NCBI GenBank assembly: GCA_963580455.1 | Contig: OY756962.1 | Location: 14,712,001-14,776,000 of the forward strand | DNA from: Euonymus europaeus | Taxonomy: Eukaryota; Streptophyta; Magnoliopsida; Celastrales; Celastraceae | Length of the DNA stretch: 64,000 bases | Direction: 5' to 3' | The notes under the pieces: model-generated | Told to the model about the DNA's origin: nothing | What the model saw: only the letters and a program-made list of their open reading frames with translations | Databases searched by the model: none | Position numbers and translations under genes: made by a program | Shown: positions 23,381 to 37,000 of the stretch, one piece after another | Layout: every line of letters starts with the position of its first letter | Position numbering within the stretch: position 1 is the first letter of the stretch

Positions 23381-24956
23381 ACCGTTAAAAGCCCCTCCAT
23401 AGAGAGAGTTGAGCAACTTCGGACCGTCAAAGTTGCTCGGTGTAAACTTTTTATTGTTCTTCTATGTCAAATTTTATGAGTATAAGCTTGCAAGATTATT
23501 TCGATGACAAAACACCAACTTTTTATCACAAATGGACGAAACCGTTAAAATCTCCTACATAGAGAGAGTTGAGCAACTTCCGACCAACAAAGTTGCTCGG
23601 GATACACTTTTTATTGTTCTTCTTTGTCAAATTTTACGAGTATAAGCTTCCTAGATTATTTCGATGCTAAAACACCATCTTTCTATGACAATTGGACAAA
23701 ACCGTTAAAAGCGCCTCGATAGAGAGAGTTGAGCAACTTCGGACCATCAAAGTTGCTCGGTGTACACTTTTTATCGTTATTCTATGTCAAATTTTATGAC
23801 TATAAGCTTAGAAGATTATTTCGATTCCAAATCAATAATTTTCTATGAGAAATGGACAAAACCGTTAAAAGCTCCTCCATAGAGAGAGTTGAGCAACTTC
23901 GAACCATCAAAGTTGCTCGATGTACACTTTTTATTGTTCTTCTATGTTAAATTTTATGAGTATAAGCTTCCTAGATTATTTCGATGCCAAAAAACAGAAT
24001 TTTACGACAAATGGACAAAACCGCGAAAAGCTCCTCCATAGAGAGAGTTGAGAAACTTCGGAACATCAAAGTTGCTCGGTGTAAACTTTTTATTGTTCTT
24101 CTATGTCAAATTTTATGAGTATAAGCTTCCAAGATTATTTCGATGACAAAACACCAACTTTTTATTACAAATGGACAAAACCGTCAAAAGCTCCTCCATA
24201 GAGAGAGTTGAGCAACTTCGAACCAACAAAGTTGCTCGGGATAAACTTTTTATTGTTCTTCTTTGTCAAATTTTATGAGTATAAGCTTCCTAGATTATTT
24301 CGATGCTAAAACACCATCTTTCTATGACAAATGGACAAAACCGTTAAAAGCCCCTCCATAGAGAGAGTTGAGAAACTTCGGAATATCAAAGTTGCTCGGT
24401 GTACACTTTTTATTGTTCTTCTATGTTAAATTTTATGAGTATAAGCTTCCTAGATTATTTCGATGCCAACAAACGAACTTTTACGACAAATGGACAAAAC
24501 CGTTAAAATCTCCTCCATAAAGAGAGTTGAGCAACTTCGGACCATCACAGTTGCTCGGTGTACACTTTTTATTGTTCTTCTATGTCAAATTTTACGAGTG
24601 TAAGCTTCCCAGATTATTTCGATGCTAAAACACCATCTTTCTATGACAAATGGACAAAACCATTAAAATATCCTCCATAGAGAGAGTTGAGCAATTTCGG
24701 ACCATCAAAGTTGCTCGGTGTACACTTTTTATCGTTATTATATGTCAAATTTTATGACTATAAGCTTAGAAGATTATTTCGATTCCAAATCAATAATTTT
24801 CTATGAGAAATGGAGAAAACCGTTAAAAGCTCCTCCATAGAGAGAGTTGAGCAACTTCGAACCATCAAAGTTGCTCGATGTACACCTTTTGTTGTTCTTC
24901 TATGTTAAATTTTATAAGTATAAGCTTCCTAGATAATTTCGATGCTAAAACACCAT
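23381..24956 (+). repeat. Satellite monomers of the GACTATAAGCTTAG class, mixed order
   Basis: This stretch holds two TATGACTATAAGCTTAG monomers (near 23,800 and 24,760), each followed by AATCAATAATTTTC, among A, C and D tails. Odd single changes include TACACCTTTTGTTG near 24,883 and TAGATAATTTCG near 24,932. There is no gene and no non-satellite sequence. Confidence 0.75.
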
Positions 24957-25777
24957 CTTTCTATGACAAATGGACAAAACCGTCAAAAGCTCCTCCATAG
25001 AGAGAGTTGAGCAACTTCGAACCAAAAAAGTTGCTCGGGATAAACTTTTTATTGTTCTTCTTTGTCAAATTTTATGAGTATAAGCTTCCTAGATTATTTC
25101 GATGCTAAAACACCATCTTTCTATGACAAATGGACAAAACCGTTAAAAGCCCCTCCATAGAGAGAGTTGAGCAACTTCGAACCTTCAAAGTTGCTCGATG
25201 TACACTTTTTATTGTTCTTCTATGTTAAATTTTATGAGTATAAGCTTCCTAGATTATTTCGATGCCAAAAAACGAACTTTTTACGACAAATGGACAAAAC
25301 CGTGAAAAGCTCCTCCATAGAGAGAGTTGAGAAACTTCGGAACATCAAAGTTGCTCGGTGTACACTTTTTATTGTTCTTCTATGTTAAATTTTATGAGTA
25401 TAAGCTTCCTAGATTATTTCGATGCCAACAAACGAACGTTTACGACAAATGGACAAAATCGTTAAAATCTCCCCCATAAAGAGAGTTGAGCAACTTCGGA
25501 CCATCACAGTTGCTCGGTGTACACTTTTTATTGTTCTTCTATGTCAAATTTTACGAGTATAAGCTTCAAAGATTACTTCGTTGCCAAAACACCAACTTTT
25601 TATCACAAATGGAACAAACCGTCAACAGCTCCTCTATAGAGAGAGTTGAGCAACTTCGGTCCAACAAAGTTGCTCGGGATACACTTTTTATTGTTCTTCT
25701 ATGTCAAATTTTATGAGTGTAAGCTTCCTAGATTATTTCGATGCTAAAACACCATCTTTCTATGACAAATGGACAAA
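24957..25777 (+). repeat. ~820-bp block, copy 2
   Basis: It matches 22,560-23,380 with changes such as GAACCAAAAAAG for GAACCAACAAAG, CAACAGCTCC for CAAAAGCTCC and GAACGTTTACG for GAACTTTTACG. After it the order changes at AAAATATCCTCC. Confidence 0.72.
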
Positions 25778-26060
25778 ACCGTTAAAATATCCTCCATAAA
25801 TAGAGTTGAGCAACTTCGGACCATCACAGTTGCTCGGTGTACACTTTTTATTGTTCTTCTATGTCAAATTTTACGAGTATAAGCTTCCAAGATTATTTCG
25901 TTGCTAAAACACCAACTTTTTATCACAAATGGACAAAACCGTTAAAATTTCCTACATAGAGAGAGTTGAGCACCTTCCGACCAACAAAGTTGCTCGGGAT
26001 ACACTTTTTATTGTTCTTCTTTGTCAGATTTTATGAGTATAAGCTTCCTAGATTATTTCG
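25778..26060 (+). repeat. Satellite monomers linking two HOR blocks
   Basis: Just under two monomers with CATAAATAGAG and AAAATTTCCTACATAG (near 25,945). They join the 2,397-offset block to the 2,717-bp unit, and I could not assign them to either. Confidence 0.65.
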
Positions 26061-28777
26061 ATGCTAAAACACCATCTTTCCATGACAATTGGACAAAACC
26101 GTTAAAAGCGCCTCCATAGAGAGAGTTGAGCAACTTCGGACCATCAAAGTTGCTCGGTGTACACTTTTTATCGTTATTATATGTCAAATTTTACGACTAT
26201 AAGCTTAGATGATTATTTCGATTCCAAATCAATAATTTTCTATGAGAAATGGACAAAACCGTTAAAAGCTCCTCCATAGAGAGAGTTGAGCAACTTCGAA
26301 CCATCAAAGTTGCTCGATGTACACTTTTTATTGTTCTTCTATGTTAAATTTTATGAGTATAAGCTTCCTAGATTATTTCAATTCCAAAAAACAGAATTTT
26401 ACGACAAATGGACAAAACCGCGAAAAGCTCCTCCATAGAGAGAGTTGAGAAACTTCGGAACATCAAAGTTGCTCGGTGTACACTTTTTATTGTTCTTCTA
26501 TGTCAAATTTTATGAGTATAAGCTTCCAAGATTACTTCGTTGCCAAAACACCAACTTTTTATCACAAATGGACAAAACCGTCAAAAGCTCCTCCATAGAG
26601 AGAGTTGAGCAACTTCGGTCCAACAAAGTTGCTCGGGATACACTTTTTATTGTTCTTCTATGTCAAATTTTATGAGTGTAAGCTTCCTAGATTATTTCGA
26701 TGCTAAAACACCATCTTTCTATGACAAATGGACAAAACCGTTAAAAGCCCCTCCATAGAGAGAGTTGAGCAACTTCGGACCATCAAAGTTGCTCGGTGTA
26801 CACATTTTATTGTTATTCTATGTCAAATTTTATGAGTATAAGCTTCCAAGATTATTTCGATTCCAAATCACCAACTTTCTATGAGAAATAGACAAAACCG
26901 TTAAAAGCTCCTACATAGAGAGAGTTGACAACTTCGAACCATCAAAGTTGCTCGATGTACACTTTTTATTGTTCTTCTATGTTAAATTTTATGAGTATAA
27001 GCTTCCTAGATTATTTCGATGCCAAAAAATGAACTTTTTACGACAAATGGAAAAAACCGTTAAAATCTCCTCCATAGAGAGAGTTGAGGAACTTCAGACC
27101 AACACATTTGCTCGGTGTACACTTTTTATTGTCCTTCTATGTCAAATTTTACGAGTATAAGCTTTCAAGATTACTTGGATGCCAAAACACCAACTTTTTA
27201 TCACAAATGGACAAAACCGTTAAAAGCTCCTCCATAGAGAGAGTTGAGTAACTTCAGACCAACAAAGTTGCTCGGGATACACTTTTTATTGTTCTTCTAT
27301 GTCAAATTTTACGAGTATAAGCTTCCTAGATTATTTCGATGCTAAAACACCATCTTTCTATGACAAATGGACAAAACCGTTAAAAGCCTCTCCATAGAGA
27401 GAGTTGAGCAACTTCGGACCATCAAAGTTGCTCGGTGTATACTTTTTATTGTTCTTCTTTGTCAAATTTTATGAGTATAAGCTTCCTAGATTATTTCAAT
27501 GCTAAAACACCATCTTTCTATGACAAATGGACAAAACCGTTAAAAGCCCCTCCATAGAGAGAGTTGAGCAACTTCGGACCATCAAAGTTGCTTACTGTAC
27601 ACTTTTTATTGTTATTCTATGTCAAATTTTATGAGTATAAGCTTCAAAGATTATTTCGATTCCAAATCAACAACTTTCTTTGAGAAATAGACAAAACCGT
27701 TAAAAGCTCCTACATAGAGAGAGTTGAGCAACTTCGGACCAACACAGTTGCTCGGTGTACACTTTTTATTGTCCTTCTATGTCAAATTTTACGAGTATAA
27801 GCTTCCAAGATTACTTCGATGCCAAAACACCAACTTTTTATCACAAATAGACAAAACCGTTAAAAGCTTCTCCATAAAGAGAGTTGAGCAACTTCGGACA
27901 AACAAAGTTGCTCGGGATACACTTTTTATTGTTCTTCTATGTCAAATTTTATGAGTATAAGCTTCGAAGATTACTTCGATGCCAAAACACCAACTTTTTA
28001 TCACAAATGGACAAACCCGTTAAAAGCTCCTCCATAAAGAGAGTTGAGCAACTTCGGACGAACAAAGTTGCTCGGTGTACACTTTTTATTGTCCTTCTAT
28101 GTCAAATTTTACGAGTATAAGCTTCCAAGATTACTTCGATGCCAAAACACCAACTTTTTATCACAAATGGACAAAACCTTTAAAAGCTCCTCCATAAAGA
28201 GAGTTGAGCAACTTCGGACCAACAAAGTTGCTCGGGATACACTTTTTATTGTTCTTCTATGTCAAATTTTATGAGTATAAGCTTCCAAGATTACTTTGTT
28301 GCCAAAACACCAACTTTTTATCACAAATGGACAAAACCGTCAAAAGCTCCTCCATAGAGAGAGTTGAGCAACATCGAACCAACAAAGTTGCTCGGGATAA
28401 ACCTTTTATTGTTATTCTTTGTCAAATTTTATGAGTATAAGCTTCCTAGATTATTTCGATGCTAAAACACCATCTTTCTATGACAAATGGACAAAACCGT
28501 TAAAAGCCCCTCCATAGAGAGAGTTGAGAAACTTCGGAATATCAAAGTTGCTCGGTGTACACTTTTTATTGTTCTTCTATGTTAAATTTTATGAGTATAA
28601 GCTTCCTAGATTATTTCGATGCCAACAAACGAACTTTTATGACAAATGGACAAAACCGTTAAAATCTCCTCCATAAAGAGAGTTGAGCAACTTCCGACCA
28701 ACAAAGTTGCTCGGGATACACTTTTTATTGTTCTTCTTTGTCAAATTTTATGAGTATAAGCTTCCTAGATTATTTCG
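26061..28777 (+). repeat. 2,717-bp HOR, copy 1
   Basis: This is a 17-monomer unit, three bases short of 2,720. Marks are CAATTGG with GCGCCTCC, GACTATAAGCTTAG, CAGAATTTTACG, a two-base loss giving GTTGACAACTT (near 26,923), CTTGGATGCC, GCCTCTCC, TTGCTTACTG and a run of four type D monomers ending 28,434. The GTTGACAACTT loss is shared with 29,641 and 32,838. Confidence 0.82.
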
Positions 28778-31494
28778 ATGCTAAAACACCATCTTTCTAT
28801 GACAATTGGACAAAACCGTTAAAAGCGCCTCCATAGTGAGAGTTGAGCAACTTCGGACCATCAAAGTTGCTCGGTGTACACTTTTTATCGTTATTATATG
28901 TCAAATTTTATGACTATAAGCTTAGAAGATTATTTCGATTCCAAATCAATAATTTTCTATGAGAAATGGACAAAACCGTTAAAAGCTCCTCCATAGAGAG
29001 AGTTGAGCAACTTCGAACCATCAAAGTTGCTCGATGTACACCTTTTATTGTTCTTCTATGTTAAATTTTATGAGTATAAGCTTCCTAGATTATTTCGATG
29101 CCAAAAAACAGAATTTTACGACAAATGGACAAAACCGCGAAAAGCTCCTCCATAGAGAGAGTTGAGAAACTTCGGAACATCAAAGTTGCTCGGTGTACAC
29201 TTTTTATTGTTCTTCTATGTCAAATTTTATGAGTATAAGCTTCCAAGATTACTTCGTTGCCAAAACACCAACTTTTTATCACAAATGGACCAAACCGTCA
29301 AAAGCTCCTCCATAGAGAGAGTTGAGCAACTTCGGTCCAACGAAGTTGCTCGGGATAAACTTTTTATTGTTCTTCTTTGTCAAATTTTATGAGTATAAGC
29401 TTCCTAGATTATTTCGATGCTAAAACACCATCTTTCTATGACAAATGGACAAAACCGTTAAAAGCCCCTCCATAGAGAGAGTTGAGCAACTTCGAACCAT
29501 CAAAGTTGCTCGGTGTACACTTTTTATTGTTATTCTATGTCAAATTTTATGAGTATAAGCTTTCAAGATTATTTCGATTCCAAATCACCAACTTTCTATG
29601 AGAAATAGACAAAACCGTTAAAAGCTCCTACATAGAGAGAGTTGACAACTTCGAACCATCAAAGTTGCTCGATGTACACTTTTTATTGTTCTTCTATGTT
29701 AAATTTTATGAGTATAAGCTTCCTAGATTATTTCGATGCCAAAAAATGAACTTTTTACGACAAATGGAAAAAACCGTTAAAATCTCCTCCATAGAGAGAG
29801 TTGAGGAACTTCAGACCAACACATTTGCTCGGTGTACACTTTTTATTGTCCTTCTATGTCAAATTTTACGAGTATAAGCTTTCAAGATTACTTGGATGCC
29901 AAAACACCAACTTTTTATCACAAATGGACAAAACCGTTAAAAGCTCCTCCATAGAGAGAGTTGAGTAACTTCAGACCAACAAAGTTGCTCGGGATACACT
30001 TTTTATTGTTCTTCTATGTCAAATTTTACGAGTATAAGCTTCCTAGATTATTTCGATGCTAAAACACCATCTTTCTATGACAAATGGACAAAACCGTTAA
30101 AAGCCTCTCCATAGAGAGAGTTGAGCAACTTCGGACCATCAAAGTTGCTCGGTGTATACTTTTTATTGTTCTTCTTTGTCAAATTTTATGAGTATAAGCT
30201 TCCTAGATTATTTCAATGCTAAAACACCATCTTTCTATGACAAATGGACAAAACCGTTAAAAGCCCCCCCATAGAGAGAGTTGAGCAACTTCGGACCATC
30301 AAAGTTGCTTACTGTACACTTTTTATTGTTATTCTATGTCAAATTTTATGAGTATAAGCTTCAAAGATTATTTCGATTCCAAATCAACAACTTTCTTTGA
30401 GAAATAGACAAAACCGTTAAAAGCTCCTACATAGAGAGAGTTGAGCAACTTCGGACCAACACAGTTGCTCGGTGTACACTTTTTATTGTCCTTCTATGTC
30501 AAATTTTACGAGTATAAGCTTCCAAGATTACTTCGATGCCAAAACACCAACTTTTTATCACAAATAGACAAAACCGTTAAAAGCTTCTCCATAAAGAGAG
30601 TTGAGCAACTTCGGACAAACAAAGTTGCTCGGGATACACTTTTTATTGTTCTTCTATGTCAAATTTTATGAGTATAAGCTTCGAAGATTACTTCGATGCC
30701 AAAACACCAACTTTTTATCACAAATGGACAAACCCGTTAAAAGCTCCTCCATAAAGAGAGTTGAGCAACTTCGGACGAACAAAGTTGCTCGGTGTACACT
30801 TTTTATTGTCCTTCTATGTCAAATTTTACGAGTATAAGCTTCCAAGATTACTTCGATGCCAAAACACCAACTTTTTATCACAAATGGACAAAACCTTTAA
30901 AAGCTCCTCCATAAAGAGAGTTGAGCAACTTCGGACCAACAAAGTTGCTCGGGATACACTTTTTATTGTTCTTCTATGTCAAATTTTATGAGTATAAGCT
31001 TCCAAGATTACTTTGTTGCCAAAACACCAACTTTTTATCACAAATGGACAAAACCGTCAAAAGCTCCTCCATAGAGAGAGTTGAGCAACATCGAACCAAC
31101 AAAGTTGCTCGGGATAAACCTTTTATTGTTATTCTTTGTCAAATTTTATGAGTATAAGCTTCCTAGATTATTTCGATGCTAAAACACCATCTTTCTATGA
31201 CAAATGGACAAAACCGTTAAAAGCCCCTCCATAGAGAGAGTTGAGAAACTTCGGAATATCAAAGTTGCTCGGTGTACACTTTTTATTGTTCTTCTATGTT
31301 AAATTTTATGAGTATAAGCTTCCTAGATTATTTCGATGCCAACAAACGAACTTTTATGACAAATGGACAAAACCGTTAAAATCTCCTCCATAAAGAGAGT
31401 TGAGCAACTTCCGACCAACAAAGTTGCTCGGGATACACTTTTTATTGTTTTTCTTTGTCAAATTTTATGAGTATAAGCTTCCTAGATTATTTCG
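28778..31494 (+). repeat. 2,717-bp HOR, copy 2
   Basis: It repeats copy 1 at an offset of 2,717 (27,724 with 30,441 and so on). The D-type run matches base for base where I compared it. Differences include GCCCCCCC for GCCCCTCC near 30,265 and TCGGTCCAACGAAG for TCGGTCCAACAAAG. Confidence 0.82.
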
Positions 31495-34000
31495 ATGCTA
31501 AAACACCATCTTTCTATGACAATTGGACAAAACCGTTAAAAGCGCCTCCATAGTGAGAGTTGAGCAACTTCGGACCATCAAAGTTGCTCGGTGTACACTT
31601 TTTATCGTTATTATATGTCAAATTTTATGACTATAAGCTTAGAAGATTATTTCGATTCCAAATCAATAATTTTCTATGAGAAATGGACAAAACCGTTAAA
31701 AGCTCCTCCATAGAGAGAGTTGAGCAACTTCGAACCATCAAAGTTGCTCGATGTACACCTTTTATTGTTCTTCTATGTCAAATTTTATGAGTATAAGCTT
31801 CCAAGATTACTTCGTTGCCAAAACACCAACTTTTTATCACAAATGGACCAAACCGTCAAAAGCTCCTCCATAGAGAGAGTTGAGCAACTTCGGTCCAACG
31901 AAGTTGCTCGGGATAAACTTTTTATTGTTCTTCTTTGTCAAATTTTATGAGTATAAGCTTCCTAGATTATTTCGATGCTAAAACACCATCTTTCTATGAC
32001 AATTGGACAAAACCGTTAAAAGCGCCTCCATAGTGAGAGTTGAGCAACTTCGGACCATCAAAGTTGCTCGGTGTACACTTTTTATCGTTATTATATGTCA
32101 AATTTTATGACTATAAGCTTAGAAGATTATTTCGATTCCAAATCAATAATTTTCTATGAGAAATGGACAAAACCGTTAAAAGCTCCTCCATAGAGAGAGT
32201 TGAGCAACTTCGAACCATCAAAGTTGCTCGATGTACACCTTTTATTGTTCTTCTATGTTAAATTTTATGAGTATAAGCTTCCTAGATTATTTCGATGCCA
32301 AAAAACAGAATTTTACGACAAATGGACAAAACCGCGAAAAGCTCATCCATAGAGAGAGTTGAGAAACTTCGGAACATCAAAGTTGCTCGGTGTACACTTT
32401 TTATTGTTCTTCTATGTCAAATTTTATGAGTATAAGCTTCCAAGATTACTTCGTTGCCAAAACACCAACTTTTTATCACAAATGGACCAAACCGTCAAAA
32501 GCTCCTCCATAGAGAGAGTTGAGCAACTTCGGTCCAACGAAGTTGCTCGGGATAAACTTTTTATTGTTCTTCTTTGTCAAATTTTATGAGTATAAGCTTC
32601 CTAGATTATTTCGATGCTAAAACACCATCTTTCTATGACAAATGGACAAAACCGTTAAAAGCCCCTCCATAGAGAGAGTTGAGCAACTTCGAACCATCAA
32701 AGTTGCTCGGTGTACACTTTTTATTGTTATTCTATGTCAAATTTTATGAGTATAAGCTTTCAAGATTATTTCGATTCCAAATCACCAACTTTCTATGAGA
32801 AATAGACAAAACCGTTAAAAGCTCCTACATAGAGAGAGTTGACAACTTCGAACCATCAAAGTTGCTCGATGTACACTTTTTATTGTTCTTTTATGTTAAA
32901 TTTTACGAGTATAAGCTTCCTAGATTATTTCGATGCCAAAAAATGAACTTTTTACGACAAATGGAAAAAACCGTTAAAATCTCCTCCATAGAGAGAGTTG
33001 AAGAACTTCAGACCAACACATTTGCTCGATGTACACTTTTTATTGTCCTTCTATGTCAAATTTTACGAGTATAAGCTTCCAAGATTACTTCGATGCCAAA
33101 ACACCAAGTTTTTATCACAAATGGACAAAACCGTTAAAAGCTCCTCCATAGAGAGTGTTGAGTAACTTCGGACCAACAAAGTTGCTCGGGATACACTTTT
33201 TATTGTTCTTCTATGTCAAATTTTACGAGTATAAGCTTCCTAGATTATTTCGATGCTAAAACACCATCTTTCTATGACAAATGGACAAAACCGTTAAAAG
33301 CCTCTCCATAGAGAGAGTTGAGCAACTTCGGACCATCAAAGTTGCTCGGTGTACACTTTTTATTGTTCTTCTTTGTCAAATTTTATGAGTATAAGCTTCC
33401 TAGATTATTTCAATGCTAAAACACCATCTTTCTACGACAAATGGACAAAACCGTTAAAAGCCCCCCCATAGAGGGAGTTGAGCAACTTCGGACCATCAAA
33501 GTTGCTTAGTGTACACTTTTTATTGTTATTCTATGTCAAATTTTATGAGTATAAGCTTCAAAGATTATTTCGATTCCAAATCAACAACTTTCTTTGAGAA
33601 ATAGACAAAACCGTTAAAAGCTCCTACATAGAGAGAGTTGAGCAACTTCGGACCAACACAGTTGCTCGGTGTACACTTTTTATTGTCCTTCTATGTCAAA
33701 TTTTACGAGTATAAGCTTCCAAGATTACTTCGATGCCAAAACACCAACTTTTTATCACAAATGGACAAAACCGTTAAAAGCTCCTCCATAAAGAGAGTTG
33801 AGCAACTTCGGACCAACAAAGTAGCTCGCGATACACTTTTTATTGTTCTTCTATGTCAAATTTTATGAGTATAAGCTTCGAAGATTACTTCGTTGCCAAA
33901 ACACCAACTTTTTATCACAAATGGACAAACCCGTTAAAAGTTCCTCCATAAAGAGAGTTGAGCAACTTCGGACCAACAAAGTTGCTCGGGATACACTTTT
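31495..34000 (+). repeat. HOR copy 3 with a 480-bp internal duplication
   Basis: It continues the unit at an offset of 3,197 (2,717 + 480). The first 480 bases (about 31,501-31,980) are an extra three-monomer block derived from the four monomers that follow it. The copy then runs through GTTGACAACTT (32,838) to the first D monomers and departs after about 33,830, with GTAGCTCGCGATAC near 33,822. Confidence 0.8.
31760..31778 (+). other. Unequal-exchange breakpoint in a chimeric monomer
   Basis: The left side (CGATGTACACC) matches 32,230-32,240. The right side (TATGTCAAATTTTATGAG then CCAAGATTACTTCGTTGCC) matches the monomer near 32,400-32,460. The switch lies in the shared TTTTATTGTTCTTCTATGT. 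It removes one monomer from the copied block of four, leaving three. Confidence 0.8.
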
Positions 34001-37000
34001 TATTGTTCTTCTATGTCAAATTTTATGAGTATAACCTTCGAAGATTATTTCGATTCCAAATCAACAACTTTCTATGAGAAATGGACAAAACCGTTAAAAG
34101 CTCCTCCTTAGAGAGAGTTGAGCAACTTCGAACCTTCAAAGTTGCTCGATGTACACTTTTTATTGTTCTTCTATGTTAAATTTTATGAGTATAAGCTTCC
34201 TGGATTATTTCGATGCCAAAAACGAACTTTTTACGACAAATGGACAAAACCGTGAAAAGCTCCTCCATAGATAGAGTTGAGAAACTTCGGAACATCAAAG
34301 TTTCTCGGTGTACACTTTTTATTGTTCTTCTATGTTAAATTTTATGAGTATAAGCTTCCTAGATTATTTCGATGCCAACAAACGAACTTTTACGACAAAT
34401 GGACAAAACCGTTAAAATCTCCTCCATAGAGAGAGTTGAGCAACTTCGGACCATCACAGTTGCTCGGTGTACACTTTTTATTGTTCTTCTATGTCAAATT
34501 TTATGAGTATAAGCTTCCAAGATTACTTCGTTGCCAAAACACCAACTTTTTATCACAAATGGAACAAACCGTCAAAAGCTCCTCCATAGAGAGAGTTGAG
34601 CAACTTCGGTCCAACAAAGTTGCTCGGGATACACTTTTTATTGTTCTTCTATGTCAAATTTTACGAGTGTATGCTTCCTAGATTATTTCGATGCTAAAAC
34701 ACCATCTTTCTATGACAAATGGACAAAACCGTTAAAAGCCCCTCCATAGAGAGAGTTGAGCAACTTCGGACCATCAAAGTTGCTCGGTGTAAACTTTTTA
34801 TTGTTCTTCTATGTCAAATTTTATGAGTATAAGCTTCCAAGATTATTTCGATGCCAAAACACCAACTTTTTATCACAAATGGACAAAACGGTTAAAATCT
34901 CCTACATAGAGAGAGTTGAGCAACTTCCGACCAACAAAGTTGCTCGGGATACACTTTTTATTGTTTTTCTTTGTCAAATTTTACGAGTATAAGCTTCCTA
35001 GATTATTTCGATGCTAAAACACCATCTTTCTATGAAAATTGGACAAAATCGTTAAAAGCCCCTCCATAGAGAGAGTTGAGCAACTTCGGACCATCAAAGT
35101 TGCGCGGTGTACACTTTTTATCGTTATTCTATGTCAAATTTTATGACTATAAGCTTAGAAGATTATTTCGATTCCAAATCAATAATTTTCTATGAGAAAT
35201 GGACAAAACCGTTAAAAGCTCCTCCATAGAGAGAGTTGAGCAACTTCGAACCATCAAAGTTGCTCGATGTACACTTTTTATTGTTCTTCTTTGTTAAATT
35301 TTATGAGTATAAGCTTCCTAGATTATTTCGATTCCAAAAAATTTTTTTTTACGACAAATGGACAAAACCGCGAAAAGCTCCTCCATAGAGAGAGTTGAGA
35401 AACTTCGGAACATCAAAGTTGCTCGGTGTACACTTTTTATTGTTCTTCTATGTGAAATTTTATGAGTATAAGCTTCCTAAATTATTTCGATGCCAACAAA
35501 CGAACTATTACGACAAATGGACAAAACCATTAAAATGTCCTCCATAGAGATAGTTGAGCAACTTCGTACCATCACAGTTGCTCGGTGTACACTTTTTATT
35601 GTTCTTCTATGTCAAATTTTATGAGTATAAGCTTCCAAGATTACTTCGTTGCCAAAACACCAACTTTTTATCACAAATGGACAAAACCGTCAAAAGCTCC
35701 TCCATAGAGAGAGTTGAGCAACTTCGAACCAACAAAGTTGCTCGGGATAAACTTTTTATTGTTCTTCTTTGTCAAATTTTATGAGTATAAGCTTCCTAGA
35801 TTATTTCGATGCTAAAACACCATCTTTCTATGACAAATGGACAAAACCGTTAAAAGCCCCTCCATAGAGAGAGTTGAGCAACTTCGGACCATCAAAGTTG
35901 CTCGGTGTACACTTTTTGTTGTTATTCTATGTCAAATTTTATGAGTATAAGCTTCCAAGATTATTTCGATTCCAAATCACCAACTTTCTATGAGAAATAG
36001 ACAAAACCGTTAAAAGCTCCTACATAGAGAGAGTTGAGCAACTTCGAACCATCAAAGTTGCTCGATGTACACTTTTTATTGTTCTTCTATGTTAAATTTT
36101 ACGAGTATAAGCTTCCTAGATTATTTCGATGCCAAAAAATGAACTTTTTACGACAAATGAAAAAAATCGTTAAAATCTCCTCCATAGAGAGAGTTGAGCA
36201 ACTTCGGACCATCATAGTTGCTCGGTATACACTTTTTATTGTTCTTCTATGTCAAATTTTATGAGTATAAGCTTCATAGATTATTTCAATGCTAAAACAC
36301 CATCTTTCTATGACAAATGGACAAAACCGTTAAAAGCCCCCCATAGAGAGAGTTGAGCAACTTCGGACCATCAAAGTTGCTTAGTGTACACTTTTTATTG
36401 TCCTTCTATGTCAAATTTTATGGGTATAAGCTTCCAAGATTATTTCGATGACAAAACACCAACTTTTTATCACAAATGGACAAAACCGTTAAAAGCTCCT
36501 CCATAGAGAGAGTTGAGTAACTTCGGACCAACAAAGTTGCTCGAGATACACTTTTTATTGTTCTTCTATGTCAAATTTTACGAGTATAAGCTTCCTAGAT
36601 TATTTCGATGCTAAAACACCATCTTTCTATGACAAATGGATAAAACCGTTAAAAGCCCCTCCATAGAGAGAGTTGAGCAACTTCGGACCATCAAAGTTGC
36701 TCGGTTTACACTTTTTATTGTTCTTCTATGTCAAATTTTATGGGTATAAGCTTCCAAGATTACTTCGATGCCAAAACACCAACTTTTTATCACAAATGGA
36801 CAAAACCGTTAAAAGCTCCTCCATAGAGAGAGTTGAGTAACTTCGGACCAACAAAGTTGCTCGGGATACACTTTTTATTGTTCTTCTATGTCAAATTTTA
36901 CGAGTATAAGCTTCCTAGATTATTTCGATGCTAAAACACCATCTTTCTATGACAAATGGACAAAACCGTTAAAAGCCCCTCCATAGAGAGAGTTGAGCAA
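34001..37000 (+). repeat. Mixed satellite monomers
   Basis: Subtypes from both sides occur here: a type C pair near 34,200-34,380, the last GACTATAAGCTTAG monomer (near 35,150), and the first TATGGGTATAAGCTTCC monomers (near 36,420 and 36,740). A run of ten or more T replaces the CAGAATTTT tail near 35,341. I found no clean HOR and no gene. Confidence 0.72.
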
